A stretch of DNA of 8,346 nt. Source: JAIBAI01 sp044238875. Its GTDB lineage: Bacteria > Bacteroidota > Bacteroidia > M30B66. The notes under the pieces were generated by a model. The model searched no databases and was not told the DNA's origin. It worked only from the letters and a program-made list of their open reading frames with translations. Both the position numbers and the translations under genes were made by a program. This document shows positions 1-8,100 of the stretch, one piece after another (within the stretch, counting starts at the first letter, position 1; every line of letters begins with the position of its first letter). The stretch covers positions 1 through 8,346 of the forward strand of contig JBIICM010000108.1 of NCBI GenBank assembly GCA_044238875.1, read 5' to 3'.

Positions 1-1124
1 GGCAGATTTGAACTTCCAGTGGTACCGATCACAAAAATATTACCATTGGTATCTGTATCACATGATCTCATTTCGTCAATTGCGCTTCCGCCGGCATAGG
101 TGCACCACAATCTGTTTCCGGCAGCATCAAACTTTGCAATAAATCCGTCACGCTGGGCGCCCCCGCCAAAGATGGTCTGACTTGCCCCCGGGCTCACCGG
201 AAAATCAGTTGATAATGTCCGGCCGGTCATAACCAAATTACCTGAAGGATCTGTTACCAGATGCATGGAGCGCTCATCAGCACCATTCCCTCCAAAATAG
301 GTTGACCAAACCAAAACACTCGGATCAATTATGAGCTTCCGGCCGGGGTCAAATTCATTGGTATTGAACCTTACTGACCCCTGATTTAAAACAAATGAGC
401 TTGCAACAGTAGTTTTTTTGTTTCCGTTCAGCTGATAAGTATAGGGGGCCTCTTCGCGAATAGTACCATGGGGCGTTTCAGCAATAATTTCGCCTGCATC
501 ATTCATGCGCAAAGAGGTAACGCCATGGTATCTGTATTTAATCAGGCCGGGATTGGCGCCCTGTTTTACTTCAAAATCATATTTGATGCCGCTGCCATCC
601 TCTTTAAAATAAATAAGCAGGTCAATCCCCGGGTAAATTTCCTCATAGCGCACTCCATTATAGAGCCGGGCATTGGTAACCCATTGCGCAGGCTTGTCAC
701 CCAGATAGTAATTGTTTTTAGCCCCTGTAGCATTAAATCCGCTGATAGCAACCGCATCACTTATTCCTTCGAACTGCATATCAACCCTGTAATGCTTGCG
801 CGTTTCGGTCGTAACATTTACTCTGTTTAAAGGAATTATCCCTGATGATTTGGAATGATCGTCGGCACCGGGAGTAGATTCCATGCGGACAAAATCATAA
901 ACAATAGCGGATTTTGTGAAAAAGATATTGCCTCCGGGCAGGTTAGCATAAAAAAGAACCTCCTCTGCAATCTTACCGTCAGTTCTTTTCAATTGCCCGA
1001 GATTCTCAACAAAACCTACTTGTTTTTTCAGGTCTTTTGGCACTTCGGCCCGGATATTTGAAGCATTTATAAAAAACATCAGGAGTAAAAAAATCCTGCT
1101 TTTGAGAAAGACTGTTTTTATCAT
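1..1124 (-). CDS. SBBP-repeat surface protein, paralogue of the upstream gene (3' end beyond window)
   Basis: The frame stays open from an ATG at 1124 to the left edge: 374 codons, then the first two bases of a Pro codon. Residues 1-26 look like a signal peptide: K3, K8 and R10, a hydrophobic stretch at about 11-19, and possible cleavage after IRA. Residues about 28-268 match the N-terminal domain of the 1322-residue neighbour, sharing NxGQL (41-45), NNYY (137-140), YPGIDL (164-169), GIKYDF (179-184), REE and YTYQ. I believe this domain is catalogued as DUF7948, from memory. From 268 the first SBBP propeller blades begin (WSTYFGG 273-279; WCTYAGG 340-346). Over residues 269-301, 21 of 33 positions equal the neighbour. 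The start lies 52 bases after the neighbour's stop, with no hairpin between and no clear Shine-Dalgarno, so it is probably co-transcribed. By analogy it should continue as a propeller and perhaps end in a T9SS sorting domain, but that part is not visible. Export is well supported; ligand and function are unknown. Confidence 0.88.
   Translation of the reverse strand, partial: MIKTVFLKSRIFLLLMFFINASNIRAEVPKDLKKQVGFVENLGQLKRTDGKIAEEVLFYANLPGGNIFFTKSAIVYDFVRMESTPGADDHSKSSGIIPLNRVNVTTETRKHYRVDMQFEGISDAVAISGFNATGAKNNYYLGDKPAQWVTNARLYNGVRYEEIYPGIDLLIYFKEDGSGIKYDFEVKQGANPGLIKYRYHGVTSLRMNDAGEIIAETPHGTIREEAPYTYQLNGNKKTTVASSFVLNQGSVRFNTNEFDPGRKLIIDPSVLVWSTYFGGNGADERSMHLVTDPSGNLVMTGRTLSTDFPVSPGASQTIFGGGAQRDGFIAKFDAAGNRLWCTYAGGSAIDEMRSCDTDTNGNIFVIGTTGSSNL
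1047..1124 (-). other. Predicted signal peptide of the left-edge SBBP protein
   Basis: Residues 1-26 have a basic N-region (K3, K8, R10), a hydrophobic core rich in Leu, Phe and Ile at about 11-19, and a polar end reading NIRA before E27. This is the usual layout for Sec export, the first step for T9SS cargo. The exact cleavage site is an estimate. Confidence 0.7.
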
Positions 1125-1176
1125 GTTATTCAGTGTTAAAGGTATTGGCAAAGAAAGGTTAATTTTTTTAAAGTCG

Positions 1177-4100
1177 TTATTTGATGATCAGGAGCATACC
1201 GGTTTTGTTATATCTTAAACCATCCGCTCCCAGCGCCCTGATTCTGTATGCATAAATATCATCCTGAACAGGTATTCCGCGGTATTTTCCATCCCATCCC
1301 TTCTCAATATCACGCCACTCATAGATCAGTTCGCCCCATCGGTTAAAAATGGCAGCCTGATACTCGATGATATTTGTGCCGGGAGTTTGAAAAATGCTGT
1401 TGTTCTGGTCTTCGTTGGGCGTAAAGCTGTTGGGTATCCAAAGTGTTGATGCAACCGGTTCAGATACGCTGATCGTTGCGCAGGCTGTGTCTTTGCATCC
1501 GTTGCTTCCAGTAACATCTACGCAAAAAACCGCATCATCCGGCGGACTTACAACCAGCGTCTCTCCCGTTGAATTGTCGGTCAGCCATCGGTAAGTTATT
1601 CCTCCAGCCGCTTTAATAATTGCACTTTCTCCTTTCTGAATGGTTTGTGAAGGACCTGCTCCTGCTGTGGGAGGGTCTAAAACCGTTACGATCACCTCAT
1701 CTGTCGCCGCGGCACAGTTGCCTCCACCTGAAGTTAAGGTATAGGTTGTTGTTACCTGCGGACTTGCAACCGGATTGGGGCAATCGGTACAGCTGAGACC
1801 GGCTGCCGGACTCCAGAGATAGCTGACTGCACCTGCACCTTGTAAAACAGCAGACTGGCCCCGACAAACAGACACATCCGGGCCGGCATCGGGCGAAATG
1901 ACCGATAGTACGGTAACAGTTACGGTGGCGGTTGACGGTGAGCAGCCTTGTCTCTGAACCGAGACTGTGTATGTGGTTGTAACCTGGGGGCTCGCCGTTA
2001 CGCTTGCGCCACTTGTTTGATTAAGTCCGGCAGGCGGACTCCAACTATAAGAGTCACCTCCGGAAGCACTGAGTGTTGTTTGCTCTCCGCGGCATATAGT
2101 TATATCAGGGCTAACGGATGCCTGCGGGGCCTGAACCACTGTTATGGTTACCGTTGCGGTTGCCGGCTGACAGGTGCCGCTGCTCACCGTAACGGTGTAG
2201 GTGGTGGTAACAGAAGGGTTTGCTGTTACACTTGCTCCGGATGTGGAACTCAGACCTGAAGCGGGTGTCCATGAATATGAGGCGCCTCCGCCAGCGGTAA
2301 GCGTGGTAGATTCTCCACCACAAATACTCACATCAGGGCTTACAGTAGCTGTTATTGCAGGACTTACGGTTACCGTAACCGTAGCTGTTCCGGTGCAACC
2401 TGTGGTGCCTGTTCCGGTTACCGTATAGGTAGTGGTTGTTGTTGGGCTTGCTGTAACAACAGCGCCGGTTGTTGCACTCAGGCCGGTGGCCGGCGACCAT
2501 GTATAAGTGGCTGCCCCTGAAGCAGTAAGCTGAGCCGATGAGCCACTGCAAATCGAAGCGGGTGCGCTTATGGTAACAGGCAATCCTGAACTGACTACAA
2601 TGTTTTTTGTAGTGGTATTGGACCCGGTGGCATTGGAAACCTTCAGGGTAATGGTATAATTTCCTGCTGCATTGTAAACTACCGGAGGTGGTTTTTCCAC
2701 ATTTGAAGTCGCCGGATTGCCTCCCGGGAATGTCCATTCCCAGGTTGTATTTGAAAGGCAGGTATTCACAGAAATGGATTTATTGTCGAGCGCAACCGTT
2801 AATGGCGAACAGCCTGTTGAAGGATCGGCAGTAAAATCAGCAACCGGAGGAGGCGGTATTTCAGAGATCCTTGCAATGAAAGCATCCACCCCGTTGCCTT
2901 TTACCGGTTGAAATGCCCCCGGCGTAATCACGAAGCCCTGAGCAGGAGTGCTACCTGTATTACCGGTTAAAAACACATCATCATTCGGGGCGATGGCCAC
3001 GCCATATACATTATCAGTTTGAAAACTACCGCCAAAATAGGTGGCGCAAATCAGTTTGCCGTCAGGATCAATGGTTGTGACCTGTCCATCGTATCCTCCG
3101 CCCGGGGTCACCTGATAGGCATTGGGTGTTACAGGAAAGTTGCCACTGTTGGTCCAGCCACCACAAACAATATTGCCTGCATTGTTAAATACCAGTGCAT
3201 CAATACCATCATCACCGGCACCACCGCAGAAAGTTCTCCATACAATCTGGCCAGATGAAGGAGTGGGTTCCATTTTCAGCAAAAAACCGTCTACCGCACC
3301 ATTATTAGCGGACTGAAAAACTGAACCAACAGGCCCTGGTAAAGTTCCGGAACTAATGCCCGCTGCATAAATATAATTACCCTTTATACAGATGTCGAGC
3401 CCGCGCTGATTGCCAGGTCCTCCGTAATAGCTTGACCAGATTCTGTTTCCATTGGCGCTGAAACGGGCAAAGATGATATCACTGGTGCCGCCTGCAAACG
3501 CAGTCTGATAAGCTCCGGCTGATACCGGGAAATTAGAACTTGCTGTATAGCCGGTAAGATAAACCTCTCCGGATGGGTCGGTGCATACGCCATAACCTAT
3601 CTCATCCAGCGAACCACCCAGCAGCGTTGTCCATTGCTGCACACCATTGTTGTTAAATTTGGCTACAAAGGCATCACCAAAAGCGCCGGAGACATTAGGC
3701 CCGGCCATAATAGTTTGAAAGGCACCGGCTGTTACAGGAAAATTTGAGCTGGCTGTGCATCCTGTTACGACCAGGTTGTTTGAGGCGTCAACCCACACAT
3801 CAGTGCCGCTCTCACCCACATTGCCTCCAAAATAGGTTGACCAGTAGAGTTGGCCTGCAGCATTTAACCGGGCAATAAACGTAGTGGGATTGGTAGGCAC
3901 AATGGTGCTGGCCGTATTCACTGTCAGGTAATAAGCCCCGCCACCAGGATTCAGCAGCGGAAAGTTAAGACTCATGGTAGTTCCGGTTACAAAAATATTA
4001 CCTGAGGCATCTGCCTCACATGATCGGGCATTGTCATCACGGCTTCCCCCGAAATAAGTACCCCAGAGTCGGTTTCCATCCGGAGAAAATTTAAGGATAA

Positions 4101-5145
4101 AACCGTCCATACTGCCGCCGCCGTATGCTGTTTGCAAAGCGCCCGTTGAGGTTGGAAATACAGTTCCATTGGTGTTACCACTTATCAAAAGGTTTCCTGA
4201 ATTATCAGTTGACATGTGAAGTGATTGCTCAGAGGTTCCGTTACCGCCATAATAGGTTGACCATACCAAAATGCTCGGATCTATGATCAGGTCGGTTGTT
4301 TTATCATAACTTCCGGTTGAAAAGCCCGCAACATTCCCGCGTAGTGTGAAGGCAGAGGTAATTTCTTTCTGCAAATTATTGACGCGCTGATAAGTAAAAG
4401 GTTTTTCTTCCCTGAGCAGGCCTAAGGGTGTCCTGATACAGAGGCCACCCTCCTGATCCAATGAAAGATGTTCATAACCCTTATAGGTATAATTTATCTC
4501 CGAAGGGTCTGCTCCGGCATGAACAATGAAGTCGTATTTGATGCCCTTACCCTCAGGCAGAAGGTAAAAAACAAGGTCAATGCCTTCATAGATATTCCTG
4601 TAGCAAATCGTATCAAAAAGCGACACGTGGCTGTAAGCCTTTAGTTGCGCTCCCCCACTGTAATAATTGTTGTAGCCGGTTCTTTTCCCGGCTGCCTGAA
4701 GTTGTACATCGGGTTGGGCGCCCATGAATACCATATCCAGCCTGAACCTTTTAAATGATTGGGTAACGGTGTCGGTACCAGGTTTTTTAACCGGAATGTC
4801 AAAAGGTGTTTTCCCGCTGATTTTATGCCCTGACGGATGAGATTCGTAAAACTCATAAATCACAGCATCATGGGTGAAAAAAAGATTATATCCCGGTAAT
4901 TTTACGTAGTATTTAACCTGATTTGCGGGATTTCCCTTGTCATCCTGCAACTGACCCACATTTTGGGTGAAATACTGAATAGCGGTCTCTCTTGAAAAAG
5001 ATTCATTGATTGGGCTAAATGAAGACAACACTTCGGCAGGGTTGCCAATCAAGAAAAAAACCAAAATAAAAATCTCCAAAACCAACGACTTATTGCCGTT
5101 TGAAATGGCATTTCTACCTGAAATTATTTGACTGAATGTGCGCAA
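1177..5145 (-). CDS. SBBP beta-propeller / PKD / Ig-like repeat protein with T9SS type B sorting domain
   Basis: Large secreted multidomain protein of 1322 residues if translation begins at the TTG at 5145. Order: hydrophobic export segment (about 21-34); N-terminal domain shared with the downstream gene (about 53-290; NVGQL 62-66, NNYY 159-162, GIDL 188-191, GIKYDF 201-206); seven SBBP blades (291-760); Pro-rich hinge with four prolines (764-767); PKD domain (766-853); five Ig/PKD-like repeats (856-1227); type B C-terminal domain (1230-1322). In Bacteroidota this C-terminal domain directs cargo through the type IX secretion system to the cell surface or medium. No catalytic motif is visible, so an adhesive or structural role is the inference. 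It lies 29 bases after the upstream gene's stop and 52 bases before the next start, suggesting an operon. The start is odd: there is no in-frame ATG before residue 138, and an in-frame TGA lies two codons upstream of the TTG. An ATG start at 5111 with a shift in a T7 run is an alternative. Confidence 0.93.
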   Translation of the reverse strand: MRTFSQIISGRNAISNGNKSLVLEIFILVFFLIGNPAEVLSSFSPINESFSRETAIQYFTQNVGQLQDDKGNPANQVKYYVKLPGYNLFFTHDAVIYEFYESHPSGHKISGKTPFDIPVKKPGTDTVTQSFKRFRLDMVFMGAQPDVQLQAAGKRTGYNNYYSGGAQLKAYSHVSLFDTICYRNIYEGIDLVFYLLPEGKGIKYDFIVHAGADPSEINYTYKGYEHLSLDQEGGLCIRTPLGLLREEKPFTYQRVNNLQKEITSAFTLRGNVAGFSTGSYDKTTDLIIDPSILVWSTYYGGNGTSEQSLHMSTDNSGNLLISGNTNGTVFPTSTGALQTAYGGGSMDGFILKFSPDGNRLWGTYFGGSRDDNARSCEADASGNIFVTGTTMSLNFPLLNPGGGAYYLTVNTASTIVPTNPTTFIARLNAAGQLYWSTYFGGNVGESGTDVWVDASNNLVVTGCTASSNFPVTAGAFQTIMAGPNVSGAFGDAFVAKFNNNGVQQWTTLLGGSLDEIGYGVCTDPSGEVYLTGYTASSNFPVSAGAYQTAFAGGTSDIIFARFSANGNRIWSSYYGGPGNQRGLDICIKGNYIYAAGISSGTLPGPVGSVFQSANNGAVDGFLLKMEPTPSSGQIVWRTFCGGAGDDGIDALVFNNAGNIVCGGWTNSGNFPVTPNAYQVTPGGGYDGQVTTIDPDGKLICATYFGGSFQTDNVYGVAIAPNDDVFLTGNTGSTPAQGFVITPGAFQPVKGNGVDAFIARISEIPPPPVADFTADPSTGCSPLTVALDNKSISVNTCLSNTTWEWTFPGGNPATSNVEKPPPVVYNAAGNYTITLKVSNATGSNTTTKNIVVSSGLPVTISAPASICSGSSAQLTASGAATYTWSPATGLSATTGAVVTASPTTTTTYTVTGTGTTGCTGTATVTVTVSPAITATVSPDVSICGGESTTLTAGGGASYSWTPASGLSSTSGASVTANPSVTTTYTVTVSSGTCQPATATVTITVVQAPQASVSPDITICRGEQTTLSASGGDSYSWSPPAGLNQTSGASVTASPQVTTTYTVSVQRQGCSPSTATVTVTVLSVISPDAGPDVSVCRGQSAVLQGAGAVSYLWSPAAGLSCTDCPNPVASPQVTTTYTLTSGGGNCAAATDEVIVTVLDPPTAGAGPSQTIQKGESAIIKAAGGITYRWLTDNSTGETLVVSPPDDAVFCVDVTGSNGCKDTACATISVSEPVASTLWIPNSFTPNEDQNNSIFQTPGTNIIEYQAAIFNRWGELIYEWRDIEKGWDGKYRGIPVQDDIYAYRIRALGADGLRYNKTGMLLIIK
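1180..1458 (-). other. T9SS type B C-terminal sorting domain (CHU_C-like)
   Basis: Residues 1230-1322 carry the signature of gliding motility-associated C-terminal domains: WIPNSFTPNEDQNNS, then IFNRWGELIY, GWDGKYRG, a tyrosine-rich strand, and a final GMLLIIK. In Bacteroidota these domains target proteins to the type IX secretion system. Type B cargo is commonly handled with PorP/SprF-like partners. No such partner gene is present in this window. Confidence 0.92.
1465..2580 (-). repeat. Five tandem Ig/PKD-like repeats
   Basis: Residues 856-1227 hold five units of 72-76 residues: 2365-2580, 2137-2364, 1909-2136, 1681-1908 and 1465-1680. Units 1-4 share a C-x-G-x-S/Q start, a YxWSPAxGL-type core, an A-S-P/N-P stretch followed by TTTYT, and a Cys near the end. 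Units 2 and 3 are the closest pair. Unit 4 has an added LSCTDCPNP loop, with two Cys that probably pair. Unit 5 is divergent: it lacks the first Cys (TIQKGES) and the TTTYT strand, and has extra Cys late in the unit. The array is probably a rigid stalk that holds the propeller away from the cell. Confidence 0.85.
2587..2850 (-). other. PKD domain
   Basis: Residues 766-853 show the PKD pattern: VADFTADPSTGCSPLTVALD, then WEWTFPGG, the VVYNAAGNYTITLKVSN strand pair, and a closing NIVV strand. PKD domains are Ig-like spacer or binding modules of secreted proteins. It follows the four-proline hinge after the propeller and starts the stalk-like second half of the protein. C779 and C796 could pair. 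Confidence 0.85.
2866..4275 (-). repeat. Seven SBBP beta-propeller blades
   Basis: Residues 291-760 contain seven copies of a blade motif: WSTYYGG (295), WGTYFGG (361), WSTYFGG (435), WTTLLGG (505), WSSYYGG (570), WRTFCGG (636) and CATYFGG (700). Each is followed by an acidic or Gly-rich turn, then GN or a similar turn, a G-x-T strand, an NFPVT or FPTS-type strand, and a DGF-like strand before the next blade. This is the SBBP (beta-propeller repeat) pattern, and seven copies fit a closed propeller. The stretch between blades 2 and 3 carries extra residues (about 398-422), a longer loop. Confidence 0.85.
4276..4998 (-). other. Conserved N-terminal domain preceding SBBP repeats
   Basis: Residues about 50-290 of the 1322-residue protein align over their whole length with residues 28-268 of the downstream gene product. 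Landmarks are the NxGQL start, the LPGxNxFFT stretch, NNYY, GIDL, GIKYDF, the L/I-REE-x-P-F/Y-TYQ stretch, and the closing L-I-I-D-P-S followed by LVWSTY. I believe it corresponds to DUF7948, which precedes SBBP repeats in many Bacteroidota surface proteins. The family number is from memory and the function is unknown. Confidence 0.65.
5020..5145 (-). other. Export signal segment with ambiguous translation start
   Basis: In the long frame the first 42 residues begin at a TTG codon, carry R2, R11 and K19, and then a hydrophobic run (LVLEIFILVFFLIG, residues 21-34) typical of a signal peptide. The frame is closed by TGA two codons upstream, so no ATG start is available in it. A second reading begins at the ATG at 5111-5109, preceded by AGG five bases upstream. 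It gives MPFQTAISRWFWRFLFWFFS and then a stop. One extra T in the T7 run at 5054-5060 would fuse it to the main frame. Which start is used cannot be decided from this sequence. Confidence 0.55.
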
Positions 5146-5174
5146 ACCTCAATATAAATTTTGCCCATCTGTTG

Positions 5175-8100
5175 TCAGCGAATCAGATTAATCTCTCCCT
5201 TTCTTTTAATTTCTTCTCCGGTATAAAGCACCCCTTCAAGGTAGAATCCAAAAACCGCGCTGTTCATTGGTTTGTCCCTAAAAGTTCCGTCCCAGCAAGG
5301 TTTTGTGCTTTCTGTGTCGAATACATTTTCTCCCCAGCGGTTAAAGATCATAAAGCGAAGTGTTTTGAAACAGTTGCCATAAACACACAACTGATCGTTT
5401 TCACCATCACCGTTGGGAGAAAAAGCGTTGGGCACAAATACCTCACCGCATATCACATTTACCAACACCCTCACGGTATCGGTATTGGTACACCCATTCG
5501 GGGCCGTAAGGGTAACGGTATAGGTGGTTGTTTGCAGCGGAGATGCCTGAGGATTAGGACAATCAATACAACTCAGGTTCGTGCCGGGTTCCCATGAATA
5601 GGAGCCACTGCTGCCTGTTGCAAGTAGTTCAACACTGTCTCCAATGGTTATTTCCTCGTCCTGACCTGCATCCAGCGCAGGAATCGGGAGTGTTTGAATT
5701 TTTATAGAATCCGTGCCTGAACATCCGCTCGCATCTGTGAAGGTGAGTATATAAACCCCTGCTGAAGCGCCCTGCAATACGGGGCCTGTGCCTCCGCCAG
5801 GAGACCATGCATAAGTGTAAGGAGGCGTGCCGCCCGTGACAATTGCGGTTGCCGAACCACTGTTTTCGCCGCAGGCTGGGGTATGATTAATGTTAATCTT
5901 GAACCCACCGGGTTCGGTAATGGTATCGGTATAAACGGCTACACAGTTGTTGGCATCGGTAATGGTGCATGAATAGATACCGGCTTTGAGGTTGTTAGCT
6001 GTTGCTGTAGTTTGCACCGGGGTAGTATTCCAACTGTAGCTGAATGGGGGGGTGCCGCCGTTCATCGTTACAGTGATGCTGCCATTGCTGCCTCCCTGAC
6101 AACTTACCTGGGTGGAAGAGCCGCTGGCAGATGCCGCATTATTATTGACCACAGATACCTGCAAACTCTTGCTACATCCTTTTGCATCACTGATGGTACA
6201 GGTATAAGCGCCTGCAGGTATGCCGGTGGCTTTGGCAACCGTTTGAGGCGGAACGGTATTCCAGCTGTAGGTGTAGGGTGCGGAGCCGCCATTTACTCCC
6301 AGCACTTCTGCCGAGCCGTTGCTCGCCCCGCAGTCAGCATTAACAGAGGAGGTTTGTGCCGTAATCTCTGCGGGTTGACCAACCGTAGCGTCTGCAATGA
6401 TTACACAGTTGGCCGCATCAGTAATCGTACAGGTATAGTTGCCTGCCCTGAGATTTTGGGCCTGTGCCGTATTTTGCACTGGAGTGGTATTCCAGCTGTA
6501 ATTAAACGGTGGTGTTCCGCCGGTTACAATCGCTTTAGCGCTGCCTGAAGCCTGATCGAAACAAGTGGCATCCTGCACCTCAATAGAGGCTGACCCCCCC
6601 CCTAAATTAGGAATAACAACTGTTAATTGTGAATTGCATGAACGGCTATCAGTAATGGTCACTAAATACGAACCTGCAGCAAGGTTATTGGCTGTTGCGC
6701 TATTTTGAACCGGGGTTGTATTCCAGCTGAATGAATAGGGGCCCGTTCCGCCGCTTACATTGGTGATGGTAGCCCGGCCATCGCTGTTACCACAATTGGC
6801 AGGTGTAACAGTTGAGTCGGCATTGATAGGCGGGGGCTCGTTAATGACCACATTCACGGTATCACGGCAGCCATTGTTATCGGCGATGATGCAGTTGTAA
6901 TTTCCTGCACACAGGTTATTGGCTGTTGCTGTATTTTGCGCCGGAGTGGTGTTCCAGAGGAAACTGTAGGTTGGAGTTCCTCCCTGTGCGGCTGCCGTTG
7001 CAGTGCCGTTGCATGCACCGTTGCAGTTCGCATCGGTTTTTTGGGCACTGCCGGTGATGGCAGTAGCCGGCTCAGTAATATTTACCTCCGCGGTATCGCG
7101 TTTGCCCAGGTTATCAATTACAATTACGGTGTACTTTCCCGCACACAGCGCTGTTGCAGAGGCCTCTGTGCTGCCGTTCGACCATGTATAGGTGTATGGT
7201 GCCGAACCTCCGGTGGCAGTGGCAGTGGCAGCGCCATTGCATGCACCTTTACATTTTACATTGGTTGAATCAATGGTTACTTTCAATACCAGATTACAAA
7301 GGTCATTCATGATCCCACCGCTGGCCTCTGTGCCGCCTGTTGCTGCCGTTGCTCCCCCACCAAACTGGCTGCCACGGGTGGTGTTTGTGGCGGCGTTACT
7401 CAATTCAGCACCTCCGTTGCGGGTAGTGCAGCAGTTATTAAGGGCGGCATCCAGTTTTACAAAGTAAAAATCATCTGTGCGGCTACCGGCAACATAAGGC
7501 TGTACATAACCTGCCACCGCAAATCCTCCGTCGGAGGTTGCAATCACGGCTTTTCCTACATCATTATCTTGTTCTCCGATGACTTTTGTCCATAAGAGAT
7601 TACCATTCGCATCAACTTTGATGATATAGAGCTCGAGGCCTACTGCCCGCGCCTGACTAAAATCGTAATTGTACGAAAAAGTATATCCGGCTACAACATA
7701 TCCGCCGTCGGAAGTCTGAATCACTGACTCGCCGTAGTCACTGTCATTTGCCGAGAACCCCGGAATGGCTGTTGCTCCGTAAAAACGGTTCCAAGATACA
7801 TTACCTGATGCATCAAGTTTGATCAGTAAAATTTTTGTAACAAAACCACCGCTTGGTTTCCTCTTGCCGGCTTCCCCTGAAACCATATAACCACCATCGG
7901 ATGTTTGGATAATGCTGCGGGCGTAATCCGGGTAAATATTTGGGGCATCAGGATTTCTGATTAGCCTTGTCCATTGCAAATTTCCGGTTGCATCAAGTTT
8001 GATTATATAATATTCATTTGACGAGGCCGATAGATTGCCCTGGATAAAAAAATAGGCCGTACCGCATAAAGCAAGCCCCCCGTCAGATGTGGCAGTAATT

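Noticed and set aside
468..830. A 120-codon open frame on the plus strand near the left end
   Set aside because: It is antisense to the conserved N-terminal domain of the left-edge gene, which aligns with its paralogue throughout, so it is a shadow frame.
1137..1144. TACCTTTA on the minus strand upstream of the left-edge gene, resembling the Bacteroidota -7 box (TAnnTTTG)
   Set aside because: The last base does not match, and no TTG-type -33 element lies at the expected distance upstream. It is also very close to the start codon.
1125..1176. Possible terminator between the two SBBP genes because of an A/T run (1163-1169)
   Set aside because: The run reads as A, not T, in the direction of transcription, and no stem-forming inverted repeat precedes it.
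5136..5597. A 153-codon plus-strand open frame across the junction of two genes
   Set aside because: It is opposite the type B sorting domain and Ig-like module, which are clearly coding on the other strand. The product shows no recognisable feature.
6012..6548. A 178-codon open frame on the plus strand opposite the SprB array
   Set aside because: It lies wholly opposite a well-supported gene. Its Cys/Gly/Arg-rich product recurs with the repeat period, as expected for the complement of repetitive Thr/Gly/Ala codons. No domain is recognisable.
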